The notes beneath the pieces are model-generated. The model ran no database searches. It saw only the letters and a list, made by a program, of their open reading frames with translations, and had not been told where the DNA came from. The position numbers and the translations under genes were made by a program. Positions 59,016-64,000 of a stretch of 64,000 nt of DNA are shown one piece after another (position 1 is the first letter of the stretch; each line of letters opens with the position of its first letter). The stretch covers positions 14,788,589 to 14,852,588 of the forward strand of contig NC_051142.1 in NCBI RefSeq assembly GCF_014839805.1, in the 5' to 3' direction. The stretch comes from Manduca sexta. Its lineage: Eukaryota; Arthropoda; Insecta; Lepidoptera; Sphingidae.

Positions 59016-59406
59016 TCGTAAGACCGGTAAAACTAATATAACCCTTGCGGTCATCCCTCCTGGTGGCGCAATAACGCATATTTTCCCGTGAGAGAAATAG
59101 ATGTATTAGCGGATACTCAATAAATCTCTTTTTGCCTATTGTCCGGCCTTACAACTTTAAATATCAACTACTCTTAATACTTTTCACAATAAAAATATTT
59201 AATAATAATTTATGAAATCAAAACAATGACATAGTTTTAATCAGTACAAATTTTAACATAATAATTTGAAGACTTATTAAAAATCTTATCCCTTGCACAT
59301 CTGCTCACATCATTATAGCGGCGCGGAGTGAGGCGAGTATTTATACACTGCCACGTGTCCGCGGTAAACATCCGGAGGAGTTGGGAAGTAGACCGGATCT
59401 CATTGA

Positions 59407-59925
59407 CACTGAGTCAAAGAATATTAGTTTTTACAAATACGTGGTAAAGGAGGACAATAAATTGCTTACTTCCTCTTGGCCGTCGTTCTGCCTCCTTAAT
59501 TATTATAGCCATTCATTGATCATTTACAAGGAACCTATGTGTTCTTTGTTCTACATTCTAAAGTGAAAAAAGATTAATAAATTTTATTGCAAATATTATA
59601 TCAGTTTTGATACTTAAATTATCGTCACAAGCCATAGGTAATGTTATTTAAATAAAAGTGAGGCAAAGAATATTAGTTTTTATAAATACGTGTTAAAGAA
59701 GAACAATAAATTCCTTCCTTCTGCTTGATCGTCGTTCTTCCTCCTTACTTATCATAGCCATTCATTGATCATTTACAAGGAATCTATGTCTTCTATATTT
59801 CTACTTTCTAAAATAAAAAATTATTAATAAATTTTCTTTCAAATACAATATTATATTAGTATCAATATTGATATTTAAAGTTTTCGTCACAATCCATACC
59901 AAATGTTATTTAAATTAAAGTGGAC
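59407..59925 (+). repeat. Tandem duplication, about 255 bp unit, two copies
   Basis: Copies at 59407-59660 and 59661-59925 share long blocks, for example aaagaatattagtttttaca / aaagaatattagtttttata and attcattgatcatttacaag. Substitutions are spread evenly, indicating an old event. Confidence 0.88.
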
Positions 59926-60449
59926 AAATAGGTATTTCTAATATATCGCCATCATCAATTTATTCATAATTTATTTGCGTGCCAAATAAACAAGAACATT
60001 ATTTGTTCTAGATATTACGGCGTACTAATTCAAGTCTATTCTTTAATTAAAGCGTTTCACCAAAATCTTAGCTGTTCTTATCTATATAAAGACATACTTA
60101 AGAACTAAATCGCGTCTTAATAATTTTAATAACAAGTTCCTCTTTCGCATGGAAATCCAATTAACTAAAACGCCACTTCTCTACTAGTCTCAAATATTTA
60201 TCTTCAAAGCGAATGTTAAACGTAATTTCTTTGAATCTCGACGCGAAAGCGTCCGCTGTGTTCCCCGTTTAATTGCACCAAAGCCCCGCGAAATTCATGT
60301 CTTTATAAATAACGTAGCCATAGAATAAATATCGGCAGAGAGTTAAGAACATTTTGAAGTGAATAGCTACTCGATTGTGACACAATATTTTAAAGAAAGT
60401 AATTGCTAGATGGAAGGTCTTTTGTATGAAAATGTACATCTAGATAGGT

Positions 60450-60546
60450 ATCATCATCATCATCATCATCATCAGAATGTTGCAGTTCACTGCTGGACAT
60501 AGGCCTCTCCCAGTCTGCTACTTTATGTATCCAGTAACTGCCGGCC
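60450..60546 (-). mobile_element. RTE-type LINE 3' end with (GAT)n tail
   Basis: (ATC)n on the plus strand followed by the complement of the conserved aggcctatgtccagcagtg end. The coding part is largely gone. Confidence 0.75.
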
Positions 60547-60876
60547 CTTTTGTGTAAGATAGGTTATCACCATATATTTTATCAATTTAGCAAGCACTGT
60601 TGTAAAGAATTGTGTAACTTTATGTTACCAAAATACATTTTCTCTTAGTTGATAGGAAAATTAACAGGTTGAGAATACTTTGTATATATGTAATAGCTTA
60701 CTGACATACCTATAAATAATATTCATCTCATAAGTGTATCCGACGTAGTTTTGTCGGCTTAAACTAAAATTTCCACAAAATGGGACCCTATTACAAAAAT
60801 AAAGGCCCAACCCAACAATCCATTAAAAACTAGTTTTTCATGAAACGCTAATGATAATTACACCCAATATAGTCTA

Positions 60877-60978
60877 TTACCAACGTGGTCGACTAAAGCC
60901 TAATCAATTTCAGTAGTTGAGGAAGCCCGTGCCCAGCAATGGGACAGTATTATAATACAGGGCTGATATTATTATTAT
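60877..60978 (+). mobile_element. SINE family B / partner LINE, 3' end only
   Basis: Terminal about 100 bp ending cagggctgatattattatta, diverged from the other copies; no tRNA-like head. Confidence 0.75.
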
Positions 60979-62592
60979 AATCTATTTTTGTCGCCTCTGC
61001 GCTATGTTGAATACTCTGTGCCCACGATGCCATTTTCGGTCATACGCCGCGGATTTCCAGGAAAGCTGAAGACGAATTGATTCTGAGTCTTCGTGTTGTA
61101 CTCCACACATGTACGATATAATGTATGGGGATATTAAATGTGTACGCAGTTTTATCATACTTAACATGATTAAAATTTATGGTGATAAATTATGGTGGTA
61201 GATTTCTATTATACTTTATAATTCACATGATGAAAAATAAATGCTTATATTAGGGTAATTGTTTTATGAGCAGCTTATTAAAATTAGAATGGTGGTTAAT
61301 ATGATGTAGATTTTATCCCCAACTTACATAATTGAGGACAATGTTATAACTAATTATATTGATGTCTCATCTCGTTGGGCAGGATAATGCTGCGCAGGAG
61401 TTTGTTTTTCAATGTTCTGTGTAACGTTGCTCCAAAGCAGCTGTACTGTGAACCAGGTGCTCGTCTCATCATGGTATAAATATACACTTGTTTGTTACTC
61501 TGCTTACCCTTTCTTTCTAGCTCCAGAATATACAAGCTCTAAACAATAAAATGGTTGTATACAGAAATAGAACTAATAAACGCACGTGGTTTTAACGATT
61601 CCTTTGAAGTGAATACGTCATCGCGTCTATATTGAAATGTCAATATCTTTTATGGTTTCCTAGTACTTATTGAATTATGATTTTGATTGTTGGTTTGTCG
61701 TTTCTGGGTATATTTATGTAATGTTTTTGAATATAGCTTTATCTATGAAGATGGAAGTTCTAATTGTTGTCAAATCCAAAATACATAACTTAAGATAACT
61801 ATAGTATAATTGGTACTGCATATACCTAGATTTATAGTACAAATTAGATAATTACTAGCGAGTAGTGTTAAATAAAGAGATCGATTAAAGTATAGGACTG
61901 CAAACGCGCAGAGGGCGATCCTCTGGTTCGTTCAAGTGATTCTCGTGTATAATTGGTCTTTATTACTTAACTCCAAAAAGATACGAGAGTGCACTGGCAG
62001 ATTTAAAGGAAAGGAATAAATATCGAATAAAACTATTTTTCGGATTTTATTGCGGTTTTTTATATTATGATTTTAGAAATGTCGAAAGATTCCCATATAC
62101 CTAAAAAATCATCATAGAGGAATAAAGATTAGTGAAATGATTTATTTGAAAATTTCTGCATTATACTTACAGTACTTACCATACGTGGTACAAATACTAG
62201 TTACTTTATTTTTACAATTCAAACGTTATTATTATGAGACTTAAAATCCATTATTGTCTGATTATAAAAATACCCATATTAACGTTTGCGTACGGTTATG
62301 TACTATTCTTTAAGAGTGTCGCGTTCATCATCAAACTATTACTTTCTCGTCACTTATAAAAAAGTCAATTAGAAATGAACACACGTTTCAATGAGGACGT
62401 GCCCTTACATCTGTTGCTGACACCCGAAACTGGATGACAGCTGTCGCCCTGTCACAGAGCGCGTTGTGATGGAATTTGTGAAATTGAAAATGATTTCAAT
62501 AGTGTTCCGGGTTCAACTGAACGTTTCTTGTTTATTTTATAGCAAATTATAAAGGTAATTGACGTTGACGTTTACATTGAGATAGAGAGAGG

Positions 62593-62779
62593 TTAAAGCT
62601 CAATTTAGACGGATCAACTATTGTTAGCAATAATCGCACGGAATTATTGCTCGAAAGTTACGTCGTCTAAACACGTCCAATGGCGAGGCAATTCTTGCCT
62701 CTATTGACATATAAGAGTATTTTTACAGACATTCGACAATCTGTTACTACTATTTGCTACGTCTAAATGAGGCTTAAGA
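62593..62779. mobile_element. Probable MITE with TTAA flanks
   Basis: Ends gctcaatttagacg (left) and cgtctaaatgaggc (right) are near-perfect inverted repeats, each bordered by TTAA. About 180 bp long, non-coding. TTAA targets suggest piggyBac-type mobilisation (inference). Confidence 0.6.
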
Positions 62780-64000
62780 AGTACTTATAAAGAATTATTA
62801 GTACACATTCGCATGTTGCACGTACAATCGGACAAGTTGGTGCTAGTACACTTCCAAACACATTTTGCTTGACCGGTCTAATGTCCCGAGATATTTAGAC
62901 ACGCCCCTGTCTCATATTTCACCAATTACGACAGTTTTGGAGATGTGCGAAAGGAACAGCAGATAACTATTATTGTTTACTTTAGTTGTATTTTACTGAT
63001 TGACGACGCGCACGCAACTATTAAGTACCAGTAGTATTTTGCTCACAATTATTTTTCGTTTACGGACACCGATATCTTGCCACTACGTAGACTTATGTTC
63101 GTTTACTGGACTCTTAATTACTTAGTCGCCGACCCGTCATGTGACTACTGCACCATGGATTATATATTCCGGGAATTAAATATTACAGTAAGTAAATCAG
63201 TCATACTATACTATATAATATTTTAATATTAATTTTAACTAGTGGACGTTAATATGCGTGGGAAAAATATCGTCAGGGCAGAGAACTAATAATTAAAATT
63301 TTGCAGTTTTGAGAAAATCGCGGTTTATGGCTTTTTAATTATTGGTCATCATAATTAATTATATTTAAAGCCAACATAGACCACCTTTTAAGCTCTTTTA
63401 AATATAATTATAATATTATTGAGTTTTGATGAATACTTATTCCTTTAATTGTGTAAAACAGACTTCAATATGCTACTTATTATATTTTATATTAATCCTT
63501 AAGTTATCCTATCTATCGTAGGGTCAAATATCATTAGTCATTGTGTGTTTTTGCCAAAAAATTAACATAGTGCTATTGATCATACTTGTAGTAATCTATG
63601 TAGTATGTTATTTAAGTTGCTTTACGAATAATCAAATGTCAAAATATTGAAAAGAAATATAATTGGAAAACTTAAAAGTACTCAATGCAAAAATAAACTA
63701 CTTCGACAGGTATACTCACTATACTTATAGGTGTTACCTATCTTTTCTTGATCTCAGTTAAAAATTCAGAGTTTTCGATATTGAAACAGCAGTAGCATTA
63801 AGCGTAACTTTTACCGTCAACTTTTAATAGTAAACTCTAATTTAATGTTGGGAATATATTAAGACAGGCCGGTAAGCCTTTTAGTCCAGTCAATAAGCTC
63901 AAAAAGGTGTCAATTTATGTATTATAAAGATCCAAAAATATGAGTGATAGCTCATTCGATTTGGATAACATGACGTCTAGAAAAATAATCTTTAGTGTTC

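Larger units (their letters stand above)
56721..64000. other. Gene-free flank upstream of the neuroligin start codon
   Basis: AT-rich. It contains a perfect 20-bp-arm hairpin (57846-57890), a smaller one (58269-58291), a possible decayed LINE gag fragment (58843-59015), a 255-bp tandem duplication (59407-59925), an RTE LINE 3' end (60450-60546), a family B 3' end (60877-60978) and a probable MITE (62593-62779). No coding gene was recognised. Non-coding first exons or enhancers of the neuroligin gene could lie here. Confidence 0.7.

Overview
The window is eukaryotic, most likely a moth or butterfly (Lepidoptera). It is AT-rich, with one intron-rich gene set in a dense field of short interspersed repeats. 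Several repeats have the look of lepidopteran elements: tRNA-derived SINEs, RTE-type LINE 3' ends finishing in TGATGATG- or ATTATT-type tails, and poly(A)-tailed retroposon fragments. No bacterial-style gene organisation, tRNA gene, rRNA gene or CRISPR array was seen.

The only gene I can support is a neuroligin on the minus strand. It has 12 coding exons between 56316 (start codon) and 23640 (stop codon). I rebuilt it by hand from splice sites. Every intron is GT-AG, all phases agree, and the summed coding length of 4389 nt gives 1462 residues plus a stop. The protein has a signal peptide, a cholinesterase-like ectodomain whose catalytic serine is replaced by glycine (G-H-G-T-G), a stalk, one membrane segment at about residues 714-737, and an unusually long cytoplasmic tail of about 725 residues. 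The last exon alone encodes stalk, membrane segment and tail.

Layout: 1-22980 is gene-free flank downstream of the gene, full of SINE, LINE and MITE remnants. 22980-23639 is the probable 3' UTR with several AATAAA signals. 23640-38499 holds exons 12 to 3, with introns of 0.3-3.5 kb carrying many repeats. 38500-52508 is a 14 kb intron containing a perfect 846 bp (ACGCAC)141 array. 52509-52700 is exon 2, 52701-56018 is intron 1, and 56019-56316 is the coding part of exon 1. 56317-64000 is upstream flank, where the 5' UTR and promoter must lie but could not be pinned down.

Repeat families, named here for convenience: A, a tRNA-derived SINE with box A TGGCGTAGTTG and box B GGTTCGAATCC (15 copies listed). 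B, a second tRNA-derived SINE with box B GGTTCAAATCC and an ATTATT tail (8 copies, three of them 3'-end only). C, a poly(A)-tailed retroposon with no visible Pol III boxes (8 copies). D, another retroposon fragment family. There are also RTE-type LINE 3' ends, a foldback element at 12180-12310, a probable MITE near 62.6 kb and several tandem duplications.

The points most worth a second look are the 846 bp alternating purine-pyrimidine array in the giant intron, which sits where vertebrate neuroligins carry splice insert A; the weak donor of exon 11, which could allow a tail-less isoform; the long tail without a recognisable PDZ-binding end; and the foldback element with palindromic tips. I found no convincing entirely new biological system.
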